From positions 48,491,015 through 48,555,014 of the forward strand of contig CM059189.1 of the NCBI GenBank assembly GCA_030323885.1: a DNA stretch of 64,000 nt, in the 5' to 3' direction. The position numbers were made by a program, and so were the translations under genes. Shown in pieces: positions 1-10,752 of the stretch (positions are counted from its first letter, which is position 1; each line of letters starts with the position of its first letter). This DNA is from Branchipolynoe longqiensis (taxonomy: Eukaryota > Annelida > Polychaeta > Phyllodocida > Polynoidae). The notes under the pieces were generated by a model. That model did not search any database. It was not told the origin of the DNA and saw nothing but the letters and a program-made list of their open reading frames with translations.

Positions 1-27
1 ACATGCGCCGAGGCCCACTCCCCGCGA

Positions 28-724
28 TGTCCTCGGGAAGGAGGGCCCAGAGGGCAACCACCAGGTTGACGGCCTCAAGCTCGTGGATGCTGGGGAAGCG
101 GCCGCGGAAGCCCTCGGTGTAGCCTGAGAATAGCAGGCGGTGGGCGAGAAAGCCCCGCCCCCCCGCCCCCGCCGCGGCAAGGAGCCAGAGCTCCCGGGTA
201 CAAGTCCTGAGGGTGGGGTCGCGGGCACAGCCAGTTTCGAGGGTGGCGGCCGGGGCCATGTTGACCGTGTTGACGACCACCATGGTGTCCGCGACATCCT
301 TTGGATTTGTTTGTTTGTTTGTTGTTGTTTTACATCCTAGCAACATCTAAGGTCATCAGGACGGGTACTGACTTGTGACAGTGAGCACTCATAGCGACTT
401 TATAGTGCTGCCCCACTGGAAGACCAGGCCGCCAGCACCATGACCTGATATCCCACTCAGTCAAATTATCCTGACACTGAGCCAATCAGTCCTTGCCCTA
501 TCTTAATAATGCCGAGTGCAGGGCTAGGAAGCAACAAGTATCAATTTTTAAGTCATTGGTTTGACTCGACTGGGGTTCGAACCCACAACCCCACAAACGT
601 CCTTGGGAAGGAGGGCCCAGAGGGCAACCACCAGGTTGACGGCCTCAAGCTTGTGGATGCTGGGGAAGCAGGGGTGGAAGCCCTCGGTGTAGGTCTGAGA
701 ATAGCAGGCAGTGGGCGAGAAAGC
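28..724. repeat. About 125-bp direct duplication inside DIRS-like copy 1
   Basis: About 125 bp starting at the 'gggaaggagggcccagaggg' motif occurs at 28-153 and again at 598-724 with few mismatches, both in the same orientation. A SINE lies between them. This is either a tandem duplication in the RNase H region or a rearrangement associated with the SINE insertion. Confidence 0.75.
304..592 (-). mobile_element. SINE family A copy
   Basis: Copy of a dispersed SINE (others at 10.7, 37.5, 38.0, 50.2, 52.0 and 61.3 kb). On the minus strand it should begin with a tRNA-like head; here only the B-box part remains (complement of 'ggttcgaaccc' near 575). The conserved body follows, and it ends in a short tail ('caaacaaacaaa' on the minus strand) next to the motif 'tacatcctagcaacatctaa'. 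Confidence 0.8.
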
Positions 725-1783
725 CCCCCCCCCCACCCCCCCCAGGAGTCACACTCAATGACGAGGCTCCTCACCTCGGGCTCGCGGAGGAGGTGGAGGC
801 CTTTAGAGGCGTGGCCGTACAGGGCAAACCAGATGGTCATGGTCTCGCTGTCGAGGGCGAAGCCCAGCCAGGTGAGGCAGACGGCCGGAGGGTGGCACTT
901 CCCCAGGGCGACGTCCAGCCCAAGGGTGGCTGCCAGGTAGGTCCACTCACAGCCAATATAATCATCTACATATACCAGGGTGTGATAGCCTTCGCGCTGG
1001 AGGATCCAGGCCAGGGCTGCAGTGACCCGGACGCAGGCCACCCCTGAGGACCAGCAGCCGAAGGGGAGGGCGAGGTCGATGTAGGTGGCCCCGTCGAGGG
1101 TGATGCCGTACAACGGGCAGGCAGCGGGGTTGGCCCGGAGCTGGTGGTAGGCCCTGGATATGTCGACGGTCCATATGTAGGCGCCAGAGCCCTTGTGGAG
1201 GAGGCGGCGCCCCATATCCGCGACACACAGGAGCTTGTAGGTTTGGGGCTCCCGAGGTACTCCCAGCAGGGATGCTGGCGTTGGCGCTGCTCGCGGAGGG
1301 GTAGGAGAGGTCAACTATGACCCGCCTCTTACCTGGGTCGGACTTGGGCCGGGTCATCATGGAGGAGAACTGCATGCAGGGGGTGAAGGGGGGAACGTGG
1401 AAGGGGCCAGCGACGGCACCATGGGACAGCTCGGTGGCGAAGAAGTCCCAGAGGTGGGCCTTGTGCTCGGGTTAGTGTAAGTTGGGCGGGGTGGGACGTT
1501 GGTGGAGTAGTTGGCTGGAAAGCCAAACTCCAGCAGGTCGAAGTTGTGGTAGTCGCCGAGGCGGGCCCGCCAGCCGGGGATGCTGAGGCCTGAGTGGAGG
1601 GGGATGCGGGCGGCCAAAAAAATTAGAGAGGAGGGCTGCATAGGCCCTGGTGAAGTCTGGGTAGCGGGCCCAGGCCTCGTAAGAGGTGTGGGGCCAGATG
1701 GACAGGGGGGGGGCGGTACTCATGGGGGATGGGGCCGCATGAGGGGCGGTGGGGACGGTATCCTGGATGGCAGGGTCGACCAT
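553..1783 (-). pseudogene. Reverse transcriptase/RNase H remnant (DIRS-like copy 1)
   Basis: Minus-strand sequence encodes the RT core in order: a 'TVDISRAYHQLRANP' block, an 'LALPFGCWSSGVACVRVT' block, then the catalytic box 'VYVDDYIGCE' (about 955-978) and a short RNase H-like block 'LVIECDSWGG' near 770. The upstream RT segment ('RRVIVDLSYPS', 'DYHNFDLLEFGFP') is in other frames between 1,314 and 1,783, so at least two frameshifts separate it from the catalytic core. These are RT features of DIRS/PAT-type elements. Both Asp residues of YVDD are present, but the reading frame is broken, so the copy is inactive as it stands. Confidence 0.75.
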
Positions 1784-1829
1784 GTCTGCGACGCACTCTC
1801 CGAGGTCGCTGGAGAGTGGGTGCTTTGTG

Positions 1830-2139
1830 CAGGGATGAAAGATATCCGCGATTTCGCGGATTTCAGGGATTTTTCCTGTAGCTAGAAGTGTATACTAATA
1901 CGGTGCTCAAACGCCGCAGCACTATAAGTGTATGCTAATATGTTGTTTTACACTGCAGCACCATCAGCATATACTAATGTGTGGTGCAGCACGATCAGCA
2001 TATACTACTAATACGTGCTTCAAACGTATTTGTATGAAACCCAATTTCCGGGAATTTTCCGCGATTCCCTGACAATGCTAAGCCTATGGGAGAATATCAG
2101 CTTTTCCGCTTTTTTCCCCAGAGACCACTTTCATCCCTG
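1830..2139. mobile_element. 310-bp inverted-repeat MITE, CAGGGATGAAAG family
   Basis: The ends are a perfect 12-bp inverted repeat: CAGGGATGAAAG at the left, CTTTCATCCCTG at the right. They are flanked by TTTGTG on both sides (1824-1829 and 2140-2145), a likely target-site duplication. There is no coding potential. Similar sequence recurs near 4.86-5.12 kb and a fragment near 9,340. The CAGGG tips are reminiscent of hAT elements, but a 6-bp duplication is not the 8 bp typical of that superfamily, so I leave the superfamily open. Confidence 0.75.
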
Positions 2140-3757
2140 TTTGTGGCCGGGGGCGGCGTAGGAGGTCCGGTGGGGGGCAGAGAGGGGGTGCTGAACTCGG
2201 CAGGGCTGCGGGGTGAGGCTAGCTCTAAATCGGGCTCGGATTCGGCGTAGGTGTGACGGTCGGGGAGGCGGCCCACATGCCACTACCCCGGGACCCCCAA
2301 GGGGGCACATCGGCCAGTGGCCGGCCGGGCAGACCCCGTCCCCACCATGACCCCTACCAGGAGAACACCCCTGGGGCTGGGGGGGGAGGGGCCGGAAAGG
2401 GGGAGCGCAGGCAGCAAGCCAAGAGGGACGGGCGGTGAGATGTGAGGGGGCGGCCGTGACATCTGAGAGGCGGGCCACGGTGGGAATCAGGGCAGGGCGG
2501 GGGTGCCTGCGGTGACGTAACCGAGTGCTCGGTCATTGGAGCCGGCATCAAAGGCAGTGGCAAGGGTGGCCCGGAGGTGGGCCAGGGGGGGGGTACGGGA
2601 GGGCCAGCGGCATGGATGTTAGTGCCCCGGGTGGCAGCGTGGTCGGCGACAACGGCTAACCACATATGGGGCGGGCTTGATGGTATCGTCTCGGGGGAGG
2701 CTGCGGTCACAGGGCTCTGCGGGGATGATACCATCCAGGTTCACGTGGCGGACAAAAGTTGGGTGACTGGGTGGGGGGTGGGGGGGCTGGCTGCGGTCTG
2801 GGCAGTACGCGGGTTGGGGGGAGGAGTGCTGAGGGGCCCTTGGCAATCGCGTGGTCACGGTTCTTTTTAGTGTAACACACCACCTCCCTGTGGGTCGTCA
2901 GGAACCGCCTCCCGTTGGTGCAGTACGCGCAGGCGTGGTGCGGCCTGGTCGCAGTGTGCCTCGCCAGCCGCCGCGCGGTCAGAGGAGGCAGGGTTATGGT
3001 TCCAGGTGGCCGTCCGCGATCCAAGTGAATACCGTCTCGGAATAACAGCGGACGGTAGGCCAGGGCACCGTAAGGCTGTCGCGGAGGATGTTGATAGTGT
3101 GATGGGTGAGTGTGGGGATGGAGTCGGAAGGGAAAGAAGGGTGGGATATGAGCATCCAGAGGGCGAAGCTGTACTCCTCACTAGATGCCTCCCCCTTTTT
3201 CACTGCCTTTCTCGCCGCCCCCATCTCCACCAAGTTGTGAGGGAAGATATAACCTGCAGGTATACCTTTTCGTTTTCCGCTGTGCTGTGCCTCGGCGGAA
3301 TCGAGGATCTCTCGGACGGCCTCGGCGGCGGGTGTGGGCGACCAGGTTGTTGGGTGTGGGCGACCGGGTTGTAGGGTGTGGCCATGGCGGGGGCGGCGGC
3401 AGCAGTCGGCGCGGCTGGCTTCCAGTGTTGGGCTAGGCACTGGTACTGCGGGTGCAGGGCAGCCGGTGCGGTGGGCCGGTAGAGCGGGGGCGGCGTAGGC
3501 CACGGTGGCGGCCGTGGAGGCTGCTGGGTGGGGGCATGGGCAACGGCTATCACCTCGACGATTCCGGCGAGGCGCTCCATGGTCCATGTGTTGGCGTCCA
3601 TGGTCGCCTCGGCGGTGGCAATCCATTGGGTGGCTTCAGAGGGGCGGTGCGAGGAGGAGAAAGACGCCGAGGCAGAGTCCGGGACGGTGGTGTCTGGTGC
3701 TCTCCTGGCCCTGCGGCGGCCGGCGGCGCGACCTCGGCCTCGGGCGATAGATGGCAT
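2131..3757 (-). pseudogene. Gag-like ORF remnant (DIRS-like copy 1)
   Basis: The longest open stretch is 2,994-3,626 on the minus strand: a Pro/Ala/His-rich N-terminal part followed by a more ordered region ('EEYSFALWMLISHPSF', then 'VPWPTVRCYSETVFTWI'). The same spacing of an E-Y-x-x-A block and a P-W-P-x-V-R block occurs in the gag-like region of the element at 19-22.4 kb ('MTEREYLCAFMALLDNEP', 'KPWPMVRKWSQWIF'), which supports homology. The C-terminal Pro-rich part continues in other frames down to about 2,131. Role by family: structural/RNA-binding protein of the retroelement particle. I know of no enzymatic domain here. Confidence 0.55.
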
Positions 3758-3840
3758 CCTGAGTCGTGGAGGAGTAGGCCGCGAATCAAACGCAATGCAA
3801 GTATTACGACCAAAGATCCAGGATCTAGATGAATGATTGA

Positions 3841-4254
3841 TAAAAGAGTTTTACTAAGACTACGTTGAGGATTTGTTTGTACTGATTATCTATTTTTAGG
3901 TTTTTAGTCCTCATACTACGAATGCTGACTGGACTGGTGAGTGCGGTCTATTTACATCTCCTCTCCCCTTATCATTGACTTTGTATTTGTAAGATTCGTA
4001 AGAATCCAAGTAATACGTCAACTTACAGGTAAGTCTAGTTTAACTGTAATATAATATAGTTACAACAAGGATAGTTGAAACCTGACTTCGGGCATTTTTC
4101 CTCGATTCCCTGACTGTGCTAATCCTATGTGCGTTTAATAATCTTGACTTGTTTGCGAGTCTTTCGCCGGAGACCACTTACATCTGTGCACTATGACGTG
4201 ACGCATGTTTGTGTAAACTTGGCGCTCTGCAGGTTGCGGACCCTGCCTGCTGAG
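3841..4254. other. No gene seen
   Basis: A+T-rich sequence between DIRS-like copy 1 and the putative first exon of the small secreted-protein gene. The 4,081-4,190 part ('attccctgactgtgctaa', 'ggagaccactt') resembles the right half of the CAGGGATGAAAG element at 1,830-2,139. A promoter for the downstream gene could lie here, but I see no clear TATA or initiator motif. Confidence 0.4.
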
Positions 4255-4395
4255 ATGCTGCTGCTGCCAGCCATGGCTACACTGTTGGTCGTTGCGGGGC
4301 TGTCGCCTCCGCGTGGAGCTGAGGGCTGGCCCGAAGCGGGGTACCAGCACGCCAAGTCACTCTACACTAACGTTGTGCACCTGGCCAGGGTGAAG
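4255..4395 (+). CDS. Putative small secreted protein, exon 1 (signal peptide)
   Basis: Codes for 47 residues from ATG 4255, followed by donor AAG|GTGTGT at 4396 (phase 0). The first ~16 residues ('MLLLPAMATLLVVAGL') form a hydrophobic core followed by a small-residue/charged region, as in a signal peptide. A second in-frame ATG at 4273 has a stronger Kozak context (G at -3 and at +4), so it could be the real start. An acceptor-like 'ctctgcag' just upstream (about 4,231) leaves open that this is an internal exon. The phase fits the exon at 7,301. I do not recognise the protein family. Everything beyond the reading frame and splice signals is inference, and no homologue is claimed. Confidence 0.45.
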
Positions 4396-4699
4396 GTGTG
4401 TGCCCCCAGCTCCTTTCCTTTTATTGGGATTTTCTTCTTTCTTTCTTCATAAAAAAAACCATTAAAAAAACCATAAAAAGTACAAACTTTTTAAAGTGCA
4501 AAAATTAAGTACTGAAAAGTCTGACAATTATACAAAAAGTACTTAAGAGTGATTAAAACTTATGGATGTCAATATATTGGAAAAAAATGTTTTCAAAATG
4601 TTAGTCTTGATTCTAAAACCCAACTGATAATACCTTCAATATTGCCAGGATGTAAAACTCCAACAACCAACCGTTTCTAATTCAATCGTTATTTATTTA

Positions 4700-4866
4700 T
4701 TTATTTAAAGAAAAATATATATCCTGACATTTCATATATTGCGCATTCTTCATCCAGGGATAAAAAATGTTAGTCTTGTTTCTTAAACAATTCAGTCTTT
4801 ATTTATTTAAAGAAAAATGTATATCCTGACATTTCATATATTGCGCAGTCTTCATCCAGAGATAAG
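4700..4866. repeat. Short direct duplication
   Basis: A ~55-bp block containing 'atcctgacatttcatatatt' and 'cttcatccag' occurs at about 4,708-4,764 and again at 4,808-4,865, about 100 bp apart. It lies in intron 1 of the putative gene. Confidence 0.7.
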
Positions 4867-5121
4867 AAATTTCCGATTTTCAGCGGGTTTCAGATTTTTT
4901 TCAGTCTGGAGACATTTTTGATATAGGTGTAAATTTGAGGAGAAATAGAAATGATGGGGCTATGTTTCATGTAGTACTCTGCAAGCATACGTTTTGCACA
5001 ATGCATACGACCCGGTCTGCCTAGAGAGCCTTCTGCTGTCATTAATGGCACTGTATTACTATTATGGCCCACCTCATTGTCAATTTTCGATTTTTTTCCT
5101 CCCACACCACTATCATCCCTG
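4857..5121. mobile_element. Degenerate CAGGGATGAAAG-family element
   Basis: The left end 'cagagataagaaatttccg' resembles 'cagggatgaaagatatccg' of the 1,830 element. The right end 'ccactatcatccctg' matches its right end. The interior has diverged. Confidence 0.4.
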
Positions 5122-5439
5122 TTCATCACACGCTCAGGGGTAATTTCTCAGGGTGACTGCAGACAGACAATAATTTTGAGCCAACCTTGGCCTTCACTAA
5201 CAGTTTATCGTAATGAAAAACAATCCGTGAAAACATTACTGGGAAACTGATTTAGAGTTAGTAGTGGATGTGTTAGGCGACATTGGCGCATCATTTAGAA
5301 TTATGGTTGATTCGGCGGGTGGAGCCTATGCTCCGCCCTGGTGGTGATTCGGTGGCGTCCAAGACCCAACACAAAAGTGCATCTCTTTGAAAATGTTCTA
5401 AATTCTGGTGGCCAACTTTCTGTATGAACCCTGGTTACT

Positions 5440-7275
5440 GCAACACTATGGTGTTGTTGCAGCAGTATGAGTGTGGTGTTGTTTAAGCAGTATGAGTGTG
5501 TGGTGTTGTTGCAGCAGTATGAGTTGTTGCAGCAGTATGAGTGTGGTGTTGTTTAAGCAGTATGCGTGTGGTGTTGTTGCAGCAGTATGAGTGTGGTGTT
5601 GCAGCAGTATGAGTGGTGTTGTTGCAGCAGTATGAGTGTGGTGTTGTTGCAGCAGTATGAGTGTGGTGTTGCAGCAGTATGAGTGTGGTGTTGTTGCAGC
5701 AGTATGAGTGTGGTATTTAAGCAATATGAGTGTGTGGTGTTGTTGCAGCAGTATGAGTGTGGTGTTGTTGCAGCAGTATGAGTGTGGTGTTGTTGCAGCA
5801 GTATGAGTGTGGTGTTGTTGCAGCAGTACGAGTGTGGTGTTGTTTAAGCAGTATGAGTGTGGTGTTGTTTAAGCAGTATCAGTGTGTGGTTTTGTTGCAG
5901 CAGTACGAGTGTGGTGTTGCAGCAGTATGAGTGTGGTGTTGCAGTAGAATGAGTGTGTGGTGTTGTTGCAGCAGTATGAGTGTTGTTGCAGCAGTATGAG
6001 TGTGGTGTTGTTGCAGCAGTACGAGTGTTGTGTGCTGTTGCTACAGCAGTACGAGTGCTGTGTGGTGTTGTTGCAGCAGTATGAGTGTGGTGTTGTTGCA
6101 ACAGTATGAGTGTGTGGTGGTGTTGCAGCAGTACGAGTGCTGTGTGGTGTTGTTGCAGCAGTATGAGTGCTGTGTGGTGTTGTTGCAGCAGTACGAGCGC
6201 TGTGTTATTTAAGCAGTATGAGTGTGGTGTTGTTGCAACAGTATGAGTGTTGTTGCAGCAGTATGAGTGTTGTTCCAGCAGTATGAGTGATGTTGCAGTA
6301 GAATGAGTGTGTGGTGTTGTTACAGCAGTATGAGTGTTGTTGCAGCAGTATGAGTGTTGTTGCAGCAGTACAAGTGCTGTATGGTGGTGTTGCAATAGAA
6401 TGAGTGTGGTGTTGTTTAAGCAGTATGAGTGGGTGGTGTTGTTGCAGCAGTATGAGTGCTGTATGGTGTTCTTGCAGCAGTATGAGTGTGGTGTTATTTA
6501 AGCAGTACGAGTGTGGTGTTGCAGCAGTATGAGTGCTGTGTGGTGTTGTTGCAGCAGTATGAGTGTTGTTGCATGAGTGTGGTGTTGCAGTAGAATGAGG
6601 GTGGTGTTGTTGCAGCAGTAGGAATGTTGTTGTTGCAGCAGTAGGAGTGCAGAGTTGGAGCAGTATGAGTGCTGTGTGGTGTTGTTGCAGCAGTAGGAGT
6701 ATGGTGTTATGAATGTGTTGCAGCAGTATTAATGTGCGGTGTGATGTTGCAGCAGTATGAGTGTGTGGTGTGGTGTTGTTGCAGCAGTATGAGGGCGGTG
6801 GGGTGTTGTTGCAGCAGTATGAGTGGTTGTTGCAGCAGTATGAGTGTGGTGTTGCAACAGTGTGAGTGTGGTGTTGTTGCAGCAGTATGAGTGTGGTGTT
6901 GTTTAAGCAGTATGAGTTTGGTTTTGTGCAACAGTATGAGTGTGGTGTTGTTTAAGCAGTATGAGTGTGGTGGTGTGCAACAGTATGAGTGTGGTGTTTT
7001 TGCAACAGTATGAGTCGTGTGGTTGCAGCAGTATGAGTTTAGTGTGGTTGCAGCAGTATGAGTTTGGTGTGGTTGCAGCAGTATGAGTGTGGTGTTTTTG
7101 CAACAGTATGAGTGTGGTGTGGTTGCCGCAGTATGAGTTTGGTGTGGTTGCAGCAGTATGAGTTTGGTGTGGTTGCAGCAGTATCAGTGTGGTGTGGTTG
7201 CAGCATTATCAGTGTGGTGTTTTTGCAACAGTGTACAAGTCCTGTGTTGTTGCAGCAGTATGAGTGCGTGTTGTG
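5440..7275. repeat. Minisatellite of GTT-GCAG-type 15-25 bp units
   Basis: About 1.8 kb of variants of 'ttgttgcagcagtatgag' with variable linkers 'tgtggtg' or 'tgctgtgtggtg'; some units have 'gtttaagcag' instead. Each unit has a T-rich stretch and CAG, so on the plus strand it looks like a weak 3' splice site. The ORFs seen on both strands are by-products of the repeat. It fills most of intron 1 of the putative gene and ends about 25 bp before exon 2. Confidence 0.95.
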
Positions 7276-7300
7276 TACAGTGTGCGCTGTGTCATTACAG

Positions 7301-7434
7301 TCAGTAGACCCGCGTATTGAGGTCGAGCTCTACGACTACAGTATATGCCTGGAAACCGGCCAGTTGGGAAAGCGCCTCTGCCAGTCGCTAGTCGATGCGG
7401 ACCTGGCCTGCCTGCATGACATCACCGAAGAAGG
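7301..7434 (+). CDS. Putative small secreted protein, exon 2
   Basis: Acceptor 'gtcattacag' ends at 7300 and donor GG|GTACGT starts at 7435. The 134-bp exon begins in phase 0, matching exon 1, and ends in phase 2. It encodes 44 full codons, with an acidic, charged composition and three Cys residues ('SICLETGQLGKRLCQ', 'DADLACLHDITEE'). Codon composition and lack of stops contrast with the flanking repeat DNA. The exon abuts the GTT-GCAG minisatellite of 5,440-7,275, whose units themselves look like splice acceptors. Protein family not recognised. As the least repeat-like stretch in the first 10 kb, it is the strongest of the three proposed exons. Confidence 0.5.
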
Positions 7435-7499
7435 GTACGTTGTGGAGCTGGCCTTAAGCAGCTTGCAAGTAGAGCCTTCTATTCTAACCATGGGCCCTG

Positions 7500-7765
7500 G
7501 AAGATCTTGAAAAGTGTTGAACTTCATTTGCCCCATTTCAAGTCCTTGAGAAGCCTTGAATTTAACCTATTTTGAGTAATTAGTCTTCAAAAGCTTTGAA
7601 TTCCATTAATCTGTCCCCACTGATCTAGATTAGTCAGAAATCACCGCTCACCATTCACCAGTTTTTTCCCCCTGAAATTCAAATTCAAATAGTCTTGAAT
7701 TCCTATCAAAAACAGCCTTGAAAAGCTTTGAATTTCATCTTCACATGTGTACGGACCGTGTAACC
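7500..7765. repeat. Dispersed repeat R1, copy 1
   Basis: First of three copies of an A+T-rich ~220-260 bp repeat marked by 'catttgccccatttcaag', 'gaatttaacctatttt', 'taattagtcttgaaaagcc' and 'tcacatgtgtacggacc'. No coding potential; class unknown. Confidence 0.8.
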
Positions 7766-8085
7766 ATTAATTAGACAGTCATCCCCCAGCTCTCACTGAC
7801 TCAGCCCACGAAGTCAAATATAATCACATGTCACCATCTCCGCTCAAGGCATAAGACGAGTGTTCCTCTTATCTGACAGCCCCCCCCCCCCCCCCCCCCT
7901 CATTGGTTGCCAGTGGGGGTGAGAGATGTATCGTCTCTTGAATGTTCTTAAGACGCCTTCTTACGGTTGCTTTTTGTGGTAACTAAACTGTATCCTCTGA
8001 CATCCGGTATATAGTATTATGAGTGATCACTGTAGGTTCCCATTTAGTGACAATCCTACCCCAAGTGTCTGTTGTATTGCGTTAC
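7766..8085. other. No gene seen; contains a poly-C tract
   Basis: Intronic sequence with a run of about 18 C at 7,881-7,898. Nothing else recognised. Confidence 0.5.
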
Positions 8086-8432
8086 TTAAAGCTGGTAGTC
8101 CGATGAAGCATCACATTTTCTAAGCGAAAATAATGATCTAGATTTGATTCTCAATATCTAACTCAAGTACAGATGCACTTTTAAAGCATTTGTTGCCACA
8201 TCGAAGGGAATATGGAGTCAATTTAAGAGAAGCTATTACTCAAAAGCCTATAGAGTTTTGGCATGCTTGCCAAAATTAATTTAGCATGTTTGCACTTCAA
8301 ATATCTCAAAAGTTAACCATTTAAAATCAAAATTACTTCAAACTAAAGTAAGGTAGATTATAACAATCAACTTCATATATTTATATCAGAAATTGGCAGA
8401 AACTCAAAACCTATCGGAGTATGCAACTTTAA
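8086..8432. mobile_element. R2 inverted-repeat element, copy 1
   Basis: Begins TTAAAG..'ggtagtccgatga' and ends 'atcggagtatgcaacttTAA'. These are degenerate versions of the R2 ends (TTAAAGTTGCATAGTCCGAT and its complement) seen best at 33.1 and 36.5 kb. No ORF. Confidence 0.7.
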
Positions 8433-8782
8433 AGTTGCATAATAGGATGATATGAATTTTTCATATATTTCAAGACGCATGTATGAGGTTGGTGTGCACA
8501 GCGAAATGCTTGACCTACTTCATAGGTGTATAACTCGTGCAGCATTGACGGGTTCTATTAAAATCGTTCATTATTCCTTCTATGCACTATTAATTATTTA
8601 ATGAATGCACAAGTATCGAAGTTGGTTATGTAGAGTCAAATGTAGTTTTAGAAAATGTTATGGGATCATCGGATTATGCAACTTTAATTGTTTATATGTT
8701 GTTGATATAATTTAGGTTATATCTTAGTCGAAACTGATCCAGAGTTCCTCAGGCTTCAAACCCCATATTAGTCAATAGCTGC
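8433..8782. other. No gene seen
   Basis: A+T-rich sequence between two R2 copies. It contains R2-like fragments ('gcaactttaattg') but no exon-like stretch. Confidence 0.4.
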
Positions 8783-9136
8783 TTAAAGCTGCATATTCCG
8801 ATGAAATATCAAATTTTCAAAACCAAACCAATTATCTAGATTTGATTTTACATGTCTAACTTAGATACTGATGCACTTATTAAGCATTTGTTTCTGCGTA
8901 GAAGGGAATACTGAGTCAATTTAATAGAACCTGTTACTGCAGAAGTCTATTGTGGGAGAGTTTTGGCAAGCTTGCCAAAACTAATTTTCCATGTTTGCAC
9001 TCAAAATATCTCAAAAGTTTACCATTTAAAATAAAAGTAACTTTGAACTAATGTAAAGTAGATTTAATGATCGATCTAATATATTTATCTCAGAAAAAAT
9101 ACAGAAATTCAAAACCATCAGATTATGCAACTTTAA
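8783..9136. mobile_element. R2 inverted-repeat element, copy 2
   Basis: Same organisation as the 8,086 copy, with ends 'ttaaagctgcatattccgat' and 'cagattatgcaactttaa'. It stops 38 bp before the putative exon 3. Confidence 0.7.
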
Positions 9137-9174
9137 TATATAACTTATAAGGTTGTTCTTCCATTTAACTTCAG

Positions 9175-9244
9175 AGTCTTGATTGAAGGCGAAGAATATC
9201 TCGACGATGCGGAAACACTTCACAAACAAAGCCAACAAGTTTAG
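9175..9244 (+). CDS. Putative small secreted protein, exon 3 with stop
   Basis: Acceptor 'ccatttaacttcag' ends at 9174, preceded by a pyrimidine-rich tract. One base completes the phase-2 codon from exon 2, giving Gly, then 22 codons ('VLIEGEEYLDDAETLHKQS...') and stop TAG at 9242-9244. The three exons join into 114 residues without a stop, consistent in phase at both junctions. The acidic composition matches exon 2. No AATAAA lies close downstream; the nearest clear one is near 9,997. A different terminal exon is possible. Only 23 codons are involved, so the evidence is modest. Confidence 0.4.
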
Positions 9245-10078
9245 AAGTCCACCCAAACATTTATTACGTTATCTAGGTCAGGTAATTAATCAGTTAATAG
9301 TCCATCGCAGACTGCCCTGATTTAGCCGGCTCTCAGCAGGGATGAAAGATCTCCGCCATTTCTGTTAACTCGAGATCAGCTTACCCAATGACCACATGAT
9401 AAGTGCATGGTCTGAGCAGTCTTCATTCGCCCCATTTCAAGGCCTTGAATTTAACCTATTTTGGATAATTAGTCTTGAAAGGCCTTCAATTCTATTAAAC
9501 TGTCCTCACTGATCTAAATTAGTTTGAATTTGCCACTTTAGTTTTTTCCAGAAATCCAAATGAAAATAGTCTTGAATTCCTATTTTTTTTAAACAGCCTT
9601 GAATTCCATATCTTCACATGTGTACGGACCCTGTAAGGCCTTCACGTTTTGCATTATCTCAAGAAACCGGCAGCGAGGGAAAACAATTGCCAAATTATTT
9701 TGGCTGCAGTTTGAACTGGCACAGGGGAGTATATAACCGCAGTCATATCATTGTGTCCGGGTTGTCTCCCAGGTCGTTGTGGGGTATGTTTTGAGTTAGT
9801 AGTGTACGATATTAGATTGCGTTCAGATATGAGGGTGTGTATGGCAACCACAGACAGGAATGCCCTGCTGCAAGAGGTTATTCAACTCACCTGATACTGT
9901 TAACTTTGATATTATGCAAAAGGCTAACACCTTTTTTTTGCAAACGATATAATCGTTCTCAAACTGACATTGTTCAGTATGTAATTTGTTAGAAATAAAA
10001 TGTGATCACAAACAAACAAAAATTGATTCCTTGAATTTGTGTTCTTAGAGATTGGACCGCTCACTGCTTACTTAAAGC
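9245..10078. other. Intergenic; R1 copy 2 at 9,418-9,635
   Basis: 9,418-9,635 is the second R1 copy ('cattcgccccatttcaag' to 'cacatgtgtacggacc'). 9,337-9,365 is a fragment of the CAGGGATGAAAG element. An AATAAA occurs near 9,997. No further gene seen. Confidence 0.6.
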
Positions 10079-10532
10079 CCCAGTCACACTACAGCTTGCG
10101 ACCACTTTGGAACAAAGAACCCACAGTTAACCGGCGACCAAATCAATGGTCGCTGACCTCTGGGCGACCATTTTGGTCGCAAGGCTTTTAGTGCAGTAGC
10201 TGCAATCTCCTTGTGACCAAAATGGTTGCAAGGTCTGTGACCTCGTTCAGGGTCTGTGCGGGGCCTGGACATTCTTCATTTGCCCCATTTCAAGACCTTG
10301 AAAACCCTTGAATTTAACCTATTTTGGCTAATTAGTCTTGAAAAGCCTTGAATTCCATTAAACTGTCCCCACTGATCTATATTAGTCTGAAATCACTGGT
10401 CGCCATTGTTCCCCCCACCCTCTGAAATCCAAATGAAAACAACCTTGAATTCCATATCTTCACATGTCCATAGACCCTGGTCTTCGCAACCAACCCTTTT
10501 TTATGGTGGCAAACAGTAGTGTGACTTGGGTA
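10079..10532. mobile_element. GTCACAC-tip element with inserted R1 copy
   Basis: Left end 'cccagtcacactac', right end 'gtagtgtgacttggg': a 14-15 bp inverted repeat. The interior is rich in GCGACC/GGTCGC words. An R1 copy (about 10,270-10,485) sits inside. Non-coding; a Harbinger-like MITE by tip similarity to the elements at 25 and 27.7 kb. Confidence 0.7.
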
Positions 10533-10655
10533 TAGCAGCTTAATCAGAACTAATTGAAAAGAAGTGTGGATCGCTTGTATCAGTGCAGCCCTTTCGTGGC
10601 AAGAGATTGTGTGAGACCACGGTCTTGGCTCTCCACAAACCATTTTTCCCTAATT

Positions 10656-10752
10656 TTGTTTATTTGGGATTTTACATCCTGACAACATCCAAGGTCTTCA
10701 GGATGGGTACTGACTTGTGAGAGTGCACACTCATGGTGACTTCATAGTCATA
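10656..10752 (-). mobile_element. SINE family A fragment (tail end)
   Basis: Matches the tail and central part of SINE A ('acatcctgacaacatccaag', 'gggtactgacttgtgag') and breaks off at 'cttcatagtc'. The tRNA head is missing. Confidence 0.75.

Larger units (their letters stand above)
1..3840 (-). mobile_element. DIRS-like retrotransposon, copy 1 (cut by window edge)
   Basis: A degenerate retroelement read on the minus strand. Gag-like sequence lies near 3,757-2,131 and reverse transcriptase/RNase H sequence near 1,783-553, both broken into several frames. Its RT (YVDD box at about 955-978) is closely related to that of the element at 41-45.6 kb. The upstream end near 3,779 shares the start of that element's A repeat (gcgaatcaaacgcaatgc). 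The tyrosine recombinase end should lie left of the window. A SINE (304-592) and a small inverted-repeat element (1830-2139) have inserted. The DIRS assignment follows from RT relatedness; the recombinase is not seen here. Confidence 0.7.

Noticed and set aside
5446..7510. ORFs rich in Leu-Leu-Gln-Gln and Cys-Cys-Ser
   Set aside because: Translations of the GTT-GCAG minisatellite. Only the last part (from 7,301) has non-repeat coding character.
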